63,931 nucleotides of DNA from Hydrogenophilales bacterium (GTDB lineage Bacteria; Pseudomonadota; Gammaproteobacteria; Burkholderiales; Eutrophovitaceae), in contig CACOJS010000010.1 in the NCBI GenBank assembly GCA_902627495.1, forward strand, positions 1 to 63,931, read 5' to 3'. The notes beneath the pieces are model-generated. The model was given only the letters and a program-made list of their open reading frames with translations, did no database searches and was not told where the DNA came from. Every line of letters starts with the position of its first letter. Positions within the stretch are counted from its first letter, which is position 1. The position numbers and the translations under genes were made by a program. Positions 8,447 through 16,133 of the stretch are shown piece after piece.

Positions 8447-9754
8447 GAACCAGCGTACTGCTATTCGTAATATCTTATTGAATGTATTATTTGAGGGTAA
8501 TCCTACATTTGAATTATCGGCTTTGAATTTTTTGAGTATGACCGGAATGACTTACTTATGGTATCTTGGCTTTAAAAAAAAATAAATCAAAAAATGACTG
8601 TCAATAGTACGGGTCTCCCTTGAAGGTGTTTTGCCGGTTCCACCAAGGAACGGCGAGACGGACATTAATTCATGGGTTAGTGTGCGGAGCATATTTCACA
8701 TCCTGTAAAAAAGAATCGCAGCCCAAAAGCTCTCGCTGGAGTTGGGCCAATAAAAAAGGGGGGCAGGCGGCCCAACCCTGAGAAAGTCTAGAAGCTCGAG
8801 GTTAAACGTCAGAGTTCAAGTATATGTAGGGGAGGGCTCCAACGTTTCCCTTTTTTGATTAACCGCCTCCATAGAGTGATCGAGCAGATTAATTGTTCCG
8901 CATTGACAAGAATAATTTTAAGTCCCTTTTTTTGGAACTTATATAACACTTGACGGTCGTAACGGTTTTAGGGATAGGAATGTTTTCATGAAAAATCAGT
9001 CAAGATTTATCTTCACCAAGCCGACTACCTTCCTTGGAAGATTCAGGAAGGCCATTAACCCTCTCGATATTGACATCGCTGTTCACAAAGTTGTTCTATG
9101 TGCCTTATTAGCAGTTGTGTTAACTAGTTTTAGCGACAATTTAGATTCCTTGGGGGGCTCTTTAGAGAAAAACACGAAATACGACCACTCAGGTTGACCT
9201 GTAACAAAAATCGGGTTGTGACTCCTTGAGTGATATGACTTGTTCAAATGGTAGTTAGATGGCTGAATGTTATAGTAACATGGAACCCCGTTCAATATAG
9301 GGAGGAGACCATCTACTCCGCTTTTCAATAAATAGACAGACTCTAGTAGCTCGGATTTGGAAAGTGAAAATAACAACAAACAAGTCCTTCAAAAATGAAA
9401 TCGCTCTTTCTCTTCCCTTCGTGTTAACGTTGTCCCTTACCTCCCAATTCACCTCTATAAGAGAATCCGATTTCAGGCTATGACAACAGTTCGGCAAATA
9501 AAAGGGGCGTTTGGTAATGCTGATACATCATAAAATCCACATCACCTTGTACCTTTGGGAATTGTATAACCAAGCTAGGAGGCTCCCAACAGGTATCCCC
9601 TTAAATTTACCTTATAATAGGAGTGATAAAGACCCAGGATAATTCCCTAAAATTTGGAAAATTATAGTTTGTATTTTACTTGATAAATTTAATGCTATTA
9701 TTCGATCTGAATCGTCGATTTTAAAAACTATAATTGCTTAACAAGGAGAATAAA
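8447..9754. other. 1.3-kb spacer with structured RNA-like hairpins, no firm gene
   Basis: No convincing coding sequence. Frames at 8988-9197 (+, 69 codons, one hydrophobic stretch), 9083-9379 (-) and 9270-9497 (-) overlap each other and lack good ribosome-binding sites. The stretch 8614-8747 holds two hairpins, listed separately. Local composition at 8600-8850 is richer in G and C than the flanks, which is unusual for a plain spacer in this genome. Confidence 0.5.
8614..8747. ncRNA. Candidate structured RNA: two adjacent hairpins
   Basis: Hairpin 1: GTCTC (8614-8618) pairs with GAGAC (8655-8659) as an outer helix; inside it GCC+GTTCC (8633-8641, with one bulged G) pairs with GGAAC+GGC (8647-8654) around the loop ACCAA. 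Hairpin 2: GCCCAA (8721-8726) pairs with TTGGGC (8742-8747). They lie in a GC-richer patch downstream of bioB with no overlapping gene. They could be part of a small RNA, a terminator complex or a relic. The strand is undetermined and no known RNA family is recognised. Confidence 0.3.
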
Positions 9755-9976
9755 ATGCTGGGTGCCATTGATGCTGGTAAAAAAGTGATGGAAGTCGGCT
9801 CTAAGCTGGTTGATACACAAAAAAAATTAAAACAGGTAATTGATAATGTCGATGCACTTGTGCCGATGTTGGAAAATATTCAGAGTGATATCCAAGACAT
9901 AAAAGAAACTCAAAATCTTCAACAGGAGGTTTTAAAAAAACTTGAAGCTAGTGGAAAAATAAATGATAAAATATAG
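9755..9976 (+). CDS. Small coiled-coil protein (73 aa)
   Basis: Starts at ATG 9755 with AAGGAG at 9743-9748, six bases upstream, an ideal ribosome-binding site; a TTG at 9734 lies upstream of that site and is not used. The product is almost entirely predicted helix with heptad-like spacing, from VDALVPMLENIQSDIQDIK through LQQEVLKKLEASGK. It has no membrane segment or cysteine. The motif SDIQDIKE resembles the SDIKK/SDIKKN repeats at the C-terminus of the adenylate cyclase encoded about 550 bases downstream, which suggests the two could interact by coiled coil. No family is recognised. Confidence 0.65.
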   Translation: MLGAIDAGKKVMEVGSKLVDTQKKLKQVIDNVDALVPMLENIQSDIQDIKETQNLQQEVLKKLEASGKINDKI

Positions 9977-10016
9977 GCAAAAAACAAGATTGGTGATAAT
10001 GACATCGCGATAGATC

Positions 10017-10391
10017 CTATTTTATGAGCGTACCATCTTCCTCGTAATATTCTATAGATTCTATTAGTACTCCGTTTTTGTATCTATCCTTAGCCTGCAA
10101 CTGTCCATGTTTATAATACCATAGCCAGATCCCTTCCTGCATACCGTTTTTATAACTACCTTCTGATCTCAACTGCCCATTTTTGTGCCATCGAGTCCAG
10201 AGGCCTTCTTTTTTCCCCTTGATAAATCTCCCCACTTCTGTTCCGGTGCTTGTGCCAGTAAATGGTTCTTCCAGACTCTTTCGGTAAAAGAGACCGCCTC
10301 GTTTTATTAAATCATCATATGGTAAAGATGCACTACAGCCGAAGGTGAATAGTGTAAGAGAAAGAACAATAATAGTTTTACTCATGATCAT
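10017..10391 (-). CDS. YwqK/MORN-repeat lipoprotein-like protein
   Basis: About 124 residues from ATG 10391, which has an AAGAG upstream; ATG 10385 is an alternative. The N-terminus is a hydrophobic export signal ending in LFTFGC, an imperfect lipobox, so a lipoprotein is plausible. The mature part has repeated KNGQLRSEGSYKNGMQEGIW-type units (GxYKNGxxxGxWxxYYxxGQL), the signature of MORN-2/YwqK-type repeats. This family is often annotated 'toxin-antitoxin system YwqK family antitoxin', but no partner toxin is apparent. It lies convergent to the small coiled-coil gene and divergent from the cyclase. Confidence 0.7.
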   Translation of the reverse strand: MIMSKTIIVLSLTLFTFGCSASLPYDDLIKRGGLFYRKSLEEPFTGTSTGTEVGRFIKGKKEGLWTRWHKNGQLRSEGSYKNGMQEGIWLWYYKHGQLQAKDRYKNGVLIESIEYYEEDGTLIK

Positions 10392-10524
10392 TATGCTCTT
10401 TTTTTTGGTTATCAAGACTTTTTTGCACAATATTTTTACATTTAGGATAACAGATAAAAAATCAGTGCGAATGTTTTTTTTAATGTATATTGAGACGATA
10501 ATAAGGAGATAAGGTAGAAAACAA

Positions 10525-12099
10525 TTGACTGAGACGTTAGGAAAAGCACATGTGACGGGTGTTGATAATCACGTTACTGTTTCAGGGAAAATGTTGATCG
10601 GCACCATAGCTACTATGGACTTTTTGGGCAAATTGGGTAGAGATGTTTTAAAAGAAAACGGGATAAAAAAAATTGACCCAAAAGAGTATTATCCCTATGA
10701 ATTAAGAAGTTCGATTCATAAGGCTGCTTTAGATCAATTCGGTGAGATAGCCTTGGTAGTTTCTGGTTACATTGCGGGTGAGGTATATAAAGACGTGGAC
10801 GCCATTCTCACAAAAACTTATAAATGTAGTCGGCTCAAGTTAGAGGCAAATAATTGGAAGTTAAATAAAAAAGGTATAGAAGATGTTTTCAAGGCACTAA
10901 GTGCCAGTAGTAAGGGTTTCTTGGAGAATGCTGTCCGTGATGAAAGTGGTTTATTGGAGTATGGGTTTAACTATAAGTTTCTAGGGTCAAGGAAGTTCTG
11001 TCTTACAGCTGCTATGCCGCAGGAAATTTACCAAGAGCCATATTACAGAGGTTTGAACGATTTTTATTTTACTAAATATTTTGGTCGACACTTCAATATG
11101 AAGGTAAAATTTGACAAGAGAGCAAGCCGGACAAGTTATGGTTGTACACAATTGTCATGGGAGATCGAATTTGAAAGGCAATCGTCCCATTTATCGCAAG
11201 GGAAATTAGTAGAGCTTAGGAAAAATTTCCTTAAGGAGCAGTTGATGCAGTCTTTCCTAGATAGATTAGAGAAGCAAAATAATCGGTTGCAGCAGATTTC
11301 GCACAAACTCGGAAAATATTTACCTCCTCAGATACATGATTCATTATTTTCAGGAAGGTATGATACTAAAATTGCTACTCGCCGAAAAAAATTGACGATT
11401 TTTTTTAGCGACATAGCAAATTTTACCTCAACCTCAGAGGGACTCCAACCTGAAGATTTAACTAAATACTTAAATGAGTATTTTTCGGAGATGACTACAA
11501 TTGCCCTTAACTGTGGAGCTACCATCGACAAGTACATTGGAGATGCGATGATGGTGTTCTTTGGAGACCCAGAAACTAAGGGAGAGAGGGAAGACGCTCG
11601 TGCTTGTGTTTACATGGCTATAGAAATGCAAAAGCGCATGAAAGAGCTTCAAACTAAATGGCGAAACGAGGGGTTCGCAGATCCATTTCAGGTTAGAATG
11701 GGAATGAATACGGGGTACTGTAACGTTGGTAATTTTGGTAGTGACCAAAGATTGACGTATACGATCATAGGTGGCGAAGTTAATGTTGCACAGAGATTGG
11801 AAGCCAATGCCGACCCAAACGGAATATTACTTAGCTATGAGACTTATGCTCATGTCCAGGATATGTTAGAGGCGGAAGAGCGCCCAGCGATTAAAATGAA
11901 AGGCATAAGTCGAGAGATAAAAGTGTTCTCTTTGGTTGAAAGTAAAAGCGATTTAAAGTCAGAAGTCTCTGATATAAAGAAGTCAGTCTCAGAGAAAGAA
12001 TTATCAGAGACAGAGCAAATGAAAAAAGATATATGTGATCTAAGAAGAGACATAAGTGACATCAAAAAAAATATGCACCTCATCTCACAAAAACTGTAA
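10525..12099 (+). CDS. Class III adenylate cyclase with unrecognised N-terminal sensor
   Basis: 524 residues; the start is TTG 10525 with AAGGAGA/AAGGT just upstream, and the next Met is residue 23. Residues 1 to about 240 form a soluble domain I cannot place. A helical linker (about 240-285, containing KLGKYLPPQIHDSLFSG) precedes the cyclase domain. Catalytic residues are intact: metal-binding Asp296 (FSDIANF) and Asp340 (KYIGDAMM), base-recognising Lys336, Thr413 where class IIIb adenylate cyclases have Thr, and transition-state Asn420 and Arg424 (GGEVNVAQRL). It probably makes cAMP. The last 60 residues are a charged coiled coil (SDIKKS, CDLRRDISDIKKN). No membrane segment is seen, so it is cytoplasmic. 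Confidence 0.9.
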   Translation: MTETLGKAHVTGVDNHVTVSGKMLIGTIATMDFLGKLGRDVLKENGIKKIDPKEYYPYELRSSIHKAALDQFGEIALVVSGYIAGEVYKDVDAILTKTYKCSRLKLEANNWKLNKKGIEDVFKALSASSKGFLENAVRDESGLLEYGFNYKFLGSRKFCLTAAMPQEIYQEPYYRGLNDFYFTKYFGRHFNMKVKFDKRASRTSYGCTQLSWEIEFERQSSHLSQGKLVELRKNFLKEQLMQSFLDRLEKQNNRLQQISHKLGKYLPPQIHDSLFSGRYDTKIATRRKKLTIFFSDIANFTSTSEGLQPEDLTKYLNEYFSEMTTIALNCGATIDKYIGDAMMVFFGDPETKGEREDARACVYMAIEMQKRMKELQTKWRNEGFADPFQVRMGMNTGYCNVGNFGSDQRLTYTIIGGEVNVAQRLEANADPNGILLSYETYAHVQDMLEAEERPAIKMKGISREIKVFSLVESKSDLKSEVSDIKKSVSEKELSETEQMKKDICDLRRDISDIKKNMHLISQKL

Positions 12100-12139
12100 C
12101 GTGCCAATTGAGTGAGTAATAAGATTGAGATACTAGCTA

Positions 12140-12150
12140 GGGGGGGGGGG
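12140..12150. repeat. Poly-G tract (11 G)
   Basis: Eleven consecutive G residues in an AT-rich spacer 40 bases after the cyclase stop. Such tracts slip during replication, but this one is outside any coding region I recognise. Its length may also be a sequencing artefact. Confidence 0.6.
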
Positions 12151-12193
12151 TATTCTATTATGCAAAGTTACAAAACGTTAAAAGTAATGATTT

Positions 12194-12218
12194 GGAGGGC
12201 CAATTCGCCCTCCTTTTT
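12194..12218 (+). terminator. Rho-independent terminator after the cyclase gene
   Basis: GGAGGGC (12194-12200), loop CAATTC, GCCCTCC (12207-12213), then TTTTT. A perfect 7-bp GC-rich stem followed by a T run, about 95 bases after the cyclase stop. Confidence 0.85.
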
Positions 12219-12770
12219 ATTGGCTTAAAGTGTTTTTCGAAGGACATTGAAAATGCAAGAGAAAGGAATGAGTCCAGTATTTACCCGATCCCAGAACAAA
12301 AGAATACCTCTTAAACCATGATTTACCCTGAAAATATATTTAGTCATTAAACTCCTGAAACTCCTTTCTATTGATGGAAAAAATCCTCGATTCTAACTAT
12401 GGCTGAGCTGGGAAACAATACAGTTTTATGGAATAACATTTATGCCAGAAGCGACATGACGACATCTTTATCGTAAAAGTATTATTTAAATAGTCCTACA
12501 AATTCAGAAAAATGGGGCTGCTGCCAAGGCAAGAATTTTAGTTATAAAAAAAAGCATAAAGGCACATAGGCGACGTTAAAAAAATATTAAAGATGTATTT
12601 GTTCACGATTTAAGGCGCTAGAAAGCTACTAGGGTTTATGTTTTGGGTTATGTGCGGTCTCAGGGTTATTCAGCAATAAAAGTTTTCAGAGAATAAAGCC
12701 CCCTGATTGGCATATCACTGATTTGAGTGCCATTATCATTATTAGAAAAAGGGTGTTCGTTGATTTTCCT
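12219..12770. other. Spacer without recognisable genes
   Basis: About 550 AT-rich bases between the cyclase terminator and the first adhesin-E-like gene. I see no long frame, RNA gene or repeat in it. Confidence 0.5.
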
Positions 12771-13175
12771 TCACATATGAATCATTTCTTTACAGACTAT
12801 AGTCGCCAGTTTCCCCATTGGGGTGTTAGAGGATATTGGTATTTTGTTTGGGTTCCTAACATTTTTTGAGTGTATTGTGTATCTCCAGTTGGGATCCCGG
12901 AAAAAATTTGTTTGAATCCACTGCCACCAATTATCTTTACAATTAATCTTGGCATGATGTTTTTGTGACAGAATACCAAACTTCTTGAATATCGGACTAC
13001 TTTCATGGTCTCTCACCCTGAGCCAAACCAGTGCAGTATCACCTGCTTTTTTTATCCTCGTGTTATCGTAAAAGTACGAAGTTTGATTATTTGAATCCAC
13101 AGAAAAATAGACCCACTCGGCCATTGTATTAGTTGCGATTATCATATAGATGCCAAAAAGCACAAGTTTTATCAT
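12771..13175 (-). CDS. Small secreted protein, surface-adhesin-E-like family, copy 1
   Basis: 134 residues: a signal peptide (VLFGIYMIIATNTMA) followed by AEWVYFSVD at the mature N-terminus. The pattern shared with other copies in this window is AEW at the mature start, a FYD or FWYD block, GDT-VW-R, an internal INC Cys, a NW block, and a C-terminal TIVCKE Cys. The two conserved Cys may form a disulfide. The family resembles the 'surface-adhesin protein E' group of small periplasmic or surface proteins, and the role here is unknown. The gene stands alone, leftward, with AT-rich spacers on both sides. Confidence 0.75.
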   Translation of the reverse strand: MIKLVLFGIYMIIATNTMAEWVYFSVDSNNQTSYFYDNTRIKKAGDTALVWLRVRDHESSPIFKKFGILSQKHHAKINCKDNWWQWIQTNFFRDPNWRYTIHSKNVRNPNKIPISSNTPMGKLATIVCKEMIHM

Positions 13176-14051
13176 TATCGTTGTTGAGTTTGATTTTGCA
13201 CGTCTAAACAGATTCTATTGTTAAATCCATTAATTTCAAATATCTAATGTCACTTATATTAGAAAAAAAAACCTAGAGCCCCTTTTTTTATGACTTTTTG
13301 GGGCATAGACTCTGGCATTGTCAATTAAATGCAGATTAATTTCCTGCACTTTAAAAACTGAGAACCTAAGTCATTAGCCAAATATATCAGGAGTGACGGT
13401 CTCTATTTTTCCAGAGGATACATTTTGCTTTATTGTCTTTACTTGTAAGTACTAAGTCTCGTAGCAGCTAGATGCTAAAAGGGTTACTAGTTAATGGGGG
13501 TGATTTACGACCTTTTAATGTTTGTTTGAATGAGTTAGTTTTATTGGCCGATTGCCGATTTGGCATAAATCATATGCCCGTTGAAGGTATTGTTTTACGA
13601 GGAATCATCTTTTAAAGTGAACTCTTACTCCAATATAAACTACATAGTTATACTCCCCTAGGTTATCAGGAGGGCCAACCGGGCCCTCCTACTCTTTATA
13701 TGTGATATTTCATCTGGTCTAGCGGTAAGCTCTCATAACGTGGTTCTGGGGTGGATTTGTATTATACGGCAATGTCCTCCATGAGCCGAATCAGCCAATC
13801 GACTGGCAGGTTCTTCAGTAATCAACCACTTTTATCAGGTACGCACCTTAGATCTTGAAATTAGGAGGGTTGAACTAAAAAATCATCAAGAAGAAATCAA
13901 ATTCAGAAGGAAGTTTCGACCCCTGATCCCAACACTAAGGATTTGAACTAACTTTTTTAGATTAGCCCACTATAGGCCCGGCCGGTATTTTGCAGCCCCA
14001 GGTGCTTGGGCATTATTCTGGTATTTCGCCCAAAACTTGCTTTTGCTTATT
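13176..14051. other. 876-base spacer with one strong hairpin
   Basis: No convincing gene. A GC-rich hairpin lies at 13668-13690 (listed). A short patch near 13715-13745 looks superficially like a tRNA D-arm but lacks a T-arm and acceptor stem. The patch at 13275-13315 contains AGAGCCCC and GGGGC...ACTCT as an imperfect inverted repeat. Confidence 0.4.
13668..13690. terminator. Strong GC-rich hairpin, terminator-like
   Basis: AGGAGGGCC (13668-13676) and GGCCCTCCT (13682-13690) form a perfect 9-bp stem around AACCG. The following bases (ACTCTTTAT) are only weakly T-rich. Its core GGAGGGCCAA...CCCTCC matches the terminator at 12194-12213, so it may be a repeated element. Confidence 0.5.
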
Positions 14052-14450
14052 TTAGCATGTAGCTAAACGACGGCAGAGTATGAAATTTCTTACATGCGAG
14101 CCAGCGATTGCAAACGACCCAAATAAAGTAAGAAGGGTTTCTCCCGTCTCTTCAAGTATGCTATGACCTAGACTAGCCGCTAGGCCCAAAGTCATCAGAC
14201 CACCAAAGCCCATTAGCATAACCAATCTATTTTTGTGTTTTCGGCAGCCCATGAAGAGCCCCATCACACTAATCGGGATAATTAGAAAAACCAGAAGCTG
14301 GTGAAAGGATTCTTGTCCAAATATAGTAGCACCTATCGCAGGAGAAATTACAACAAGAATTGGTAGGCATAGACAATGAAAAGCACAAACTATTGATGCC
14401 GATACCGCTATTTTATCTACAGTGGGGAGGAAAGTAACACCATTAATCAT
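14052..14450 (-). CDS. MerC-domain membrane protein
   Basis: 132 residues with four hydrophobic segments. The metal-binding signature of MerC proteins, Cys22, Cys26 and Cys28 in CAFHCLCLPI, lies in the first membrane segment, with further Cys at about 69 and at the C-terminus (CRRLATC). MerC was described as a mercuric-ion uptake protein, but there are no other mer genes here. Chromosomal MerC-domain proteins often occur with zinc-responsive regulation. A GATAC-ATA-GTATC palindrome lies 30 bases upstream and nearly matches one before the zinc-uptake genes at 57 kb, so a role in zinc or another divalent metal is more likely than mercury. Confidence 0.8.
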   Translation of the reverse strand: MINGVTFLPTVDKIAVSASIVCAFHCLCLPILVVISPAIGATIFGQESFHQLLVFLIIPISVMGLFMGCRKHKNRLVMLMGFGGLMTLGLAASLGHSILEETGETLLTLFGSFAIAGSHVRNFILCRRLATC

Positions 14451-14858
14451 ATTACACCATTCAAACTATCTGAAAAAAAGATACATAGTATCATATTCAT
14501 CAGGCAGTAATTCAACAAAAACTTTATTTATTTTGAAATATTTCCGGGAAAACAAACGCACGTAAGGGCTATTTAATGTATTTTAATAGATAAATAGAAG
14601 CTATTTCGAGTATTTTAGATGCATTTAAAGATAAATTAAATTATGACTGCGGAGCTGACTAGGGGATCGGGTATAGCTTGTTGTGGTTTATACATAGCCG
14701 TTTCTATCCATTCTAATTTTTTTCCGTAGAGGACTTATCTGAGCCATTTGGGCAAATTGAAGTGGGCCTCTTTTCAGAAAAATGGTGAATAGGACTTAAG
14801 GAAAATCGGTCGCCGATTAGTAGGGACCTCCCAAAAAATATTAGATATTTCCCTTGCG
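14451..14858. other. Spacer between merC-like and adhesin-E-like genes
   Basis: About 400 bases, very AT-rich at 14500-14650. It contains the palindrome at 14480-14492. Short leftward frames at 14713-15013 are shadows of the neighbouring gene or chance. Nothing else recognised. Confidence 0.5.
14480..14492. promoter_or_regulatory. GATAC-ATA-GTATC palindrome upstream of merC-like gene (putative metal-regulator operator)
   Basis: A 5+5 bp perfect inverted repeat 30 bases upstream of the merC-like start. It differs by one base from GATACATTGTATC at 56829-56841, in front of the porin/znuA/znuB genes. A shared operator, probably for Zur, is an inference. Confidence 0.45.
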
Positions 14859-15230
14859 TTATTGTTTGCAGACAATATCTGCGAGGTGTTCGAGTACTGA
14901 ATTGGGATAAATGTATTGCTTTTCCGAGTGACTCGTATCTGTATGATCTGCCTCGGTCCAATTTTGATCTTTATAAAAAGTGTCAGACAGATTCTGATAG
15001 GTATATTCATCACAGTTTATTTGCATATGAGCTTTAATACTTTTGAATCCATCACGATTTGCTGTTGAAAATTTCATCCTCTGCCAAACCCTCACAGTAT
15101 CGCCTGTTTTTTGGATAAGTTTAGCGTCATACCAGAACTCAGTACCACTCTGGGTTTTATGATGCAAAACCCATTCAGCTGATACGTAGCTAGAGAAGAT
15201 CATTAGGACTAAAAATAAAACTTTAACCAT
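14859..15230 (-). CDS. Small secreted protein, surface-adhesin-E-like family, copy 2
   Basis: 123 residues: signal peptide (VLFLVLMIFSSYVSA), then AEWVLHHKTQSGTEFWYD. The shared family pattern is complete: GDTVRVWQRM, HMQINCDEY, FYKDQNWTEAD and the terminal ADIVCKQ. It starts four bases after the end of the broken copy at 15234-15608, so copies 2 to 4 lie in a leftward array and are probably cotranscribed. Function unknown; probably periplasmic or surface-exposed. Confidence 0.8.
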   Translation of the reverse strand: MVKVLFLVLMIFSSYVSAEWVLHHKTQSGTEFWYDAKLIQKTGDTVRVWQRMKFSTANRDGFKSIKAHMQINCDEYTYQNLSDTFYKDQNWTEADHTDTSHSEKQYIYPNSVLEHLADIVCKQ

Positions 15231-15233
15231 CAG

Positions 15234-15608
15234 TTATTCTTTACAGACTATGTTTCCCAGCCTTTCTACCCCTGATCCCCTTGGAATAGGCTCATCTCCA
15301 CCTGTGGGAGTGAATGAGTGAGTTTCTTCAGTCCAATTCAAGTCTTTATAAGTGCTGTAGGCAATGCCTTGGAAAGAATGTTTATGACAGTTTATTTCCC
15401 GCTAAATTATAACGCTTCTAATATCTGGACTTGTTGGTATTTTTGTGTATCTTGATTTCTCCCTAACTCTTACAATCTCGCCATTCTTTTGGAAATCAAT
15501 TTTATACCAATTTTGAAAACCAATTCTAGGAGCCTCATAATACATAATCCAGTCTGCCATCATGTTACCCGACCATGCTACTAAGTGTATAACTATCAGC
15601 TTTTTCAC
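15234..15608 (-). pseudogene. Adhesin-E-like family copy 3, interrupted by an in-frame TAG
   Basis: Starting at GTG 15608 (MKKLIVIHLVAW-type signal peptide, then ADWIMYYEA), the frame meets TAG at 15402-15404 and continues in the same frame to TAA at 15234. The part after the stop encodes REINCHKHS, TYKDLNWTEETHS and LGNIVCKE, exactly the blocks expected from copy 2, and the total of about 124 codons matches its length. A single nonsense change therefore separates two intact halves. A TTG at 15620 overlapping the previous stop is an alternative start. Most likely a recent pseudogene; readthrough or a base error is possible. Confidence 0.8.
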
Positions 15609-15616
15609 GATATGCG

Positions 15617-16018
15617 TCAATTATTTTTAACGCAAACTGAATGCTTATAGTAGTCCTCGAGAATTGATTTTTCTATTGGTTGAGGACTGTTAGACGTTGG
15701 TATCGTGTGCACCGCAGATTGATTGCGAAAGAAACGAATTTGTTCAATAAAACTGAGGCCTGCAGCACAATTTACCTTCCAGACGTTAATATAAGAATCG
15801 TGCACCGGAGTTACTCCTGGGATGCCATTTTGTAGGTCTTTAAATATATGGATCTCAAATAATATGACCTGACCATTATCTATAGTTGGTGGTAAAAACC
15901 ATGCTACATGACGATCGGATTCGTTTAAGTTGTTTTCAATTAAGTTTCCGTTAACTGAAGTCCATTCAGCAGTTGCTGTAACACTAAATACTGACAATAC
16001 TAGAAGGAGCTTTTTCAT
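15617..16018 (-). CDS. Small secreted protein, divergent adhesin-E-like copy 4
   Basis: 133 residues: a clear signal peptide (LLLVLSVFSVTATA) followed by AEWTSVNGN. It keeps the AEW mature start, an internal NCAAG Cys and a C-terminal SVCVKN Cys but lacks the FWYD and GDT blocks, so it is a more distant member. It is first in the leftward array with copies 3 and 2 and ends in the TTGA overlap with copy 3. Function unknown. Confidence 0.7.
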   Translation of the reverse strand: MKKLLLVLSVFSVTATAEWTSVNGNLIENNLNESDRHVAWFLPPTIDNGQVILFEIHIFKDLQNGIPGVTPVHDSYINVWKVNCAAGLSFIEQIRFFRNQSAVHTIPTSNSPQPIEKSILEDYYKHSVCVKNN

Positions 16019-16070
16019 AACGGAATTATAAGCTGTTTCTAAACATTTTGTAGGATGTGATTTAGTACAC

Positions 16071-16092
16071 GGGGACAGCTATTTCTGTCTCC
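16071..16092. repeat. REP-like hairpin GGGGACAG...CTGTCTCC
   Basis: GGGGACAG (16071-16078), loop CTATTT, CTGTCTCC (16085-16092): 8 bp with one G-T pair. The sequence resembles the GGGGACA palindromes scattered in many proteobacterial genomes. A second GGGGACA hairpin is at 38709-38739. Confidence 0.5.
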
Positions 16093-16133
16093 TATTGTTA
16101 GTAATGTGTAGTGGTCTTTTAAATTGATGGGTT

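Noticed and set aside
9083..9497. Two overlapping leftward frames of 98 and 75 codons
   Set aside because: They overlap each other and a forward frame, have no good ribosome-binding sites and no recognisable motifs.
10017..10391. A toxin-antitoxin module based on the YwqK-type annotation
   Set aside because: The product looks exported and has MORN-like repeats; no toxin-like partner gene is adjacent.
13715..13745. A stretch resembling a tRNA D-arm (TGGTCTAGCGGTAAG)
   Set aside because: No T-arm, anticodon stem or acceptor stem can be formed around it.
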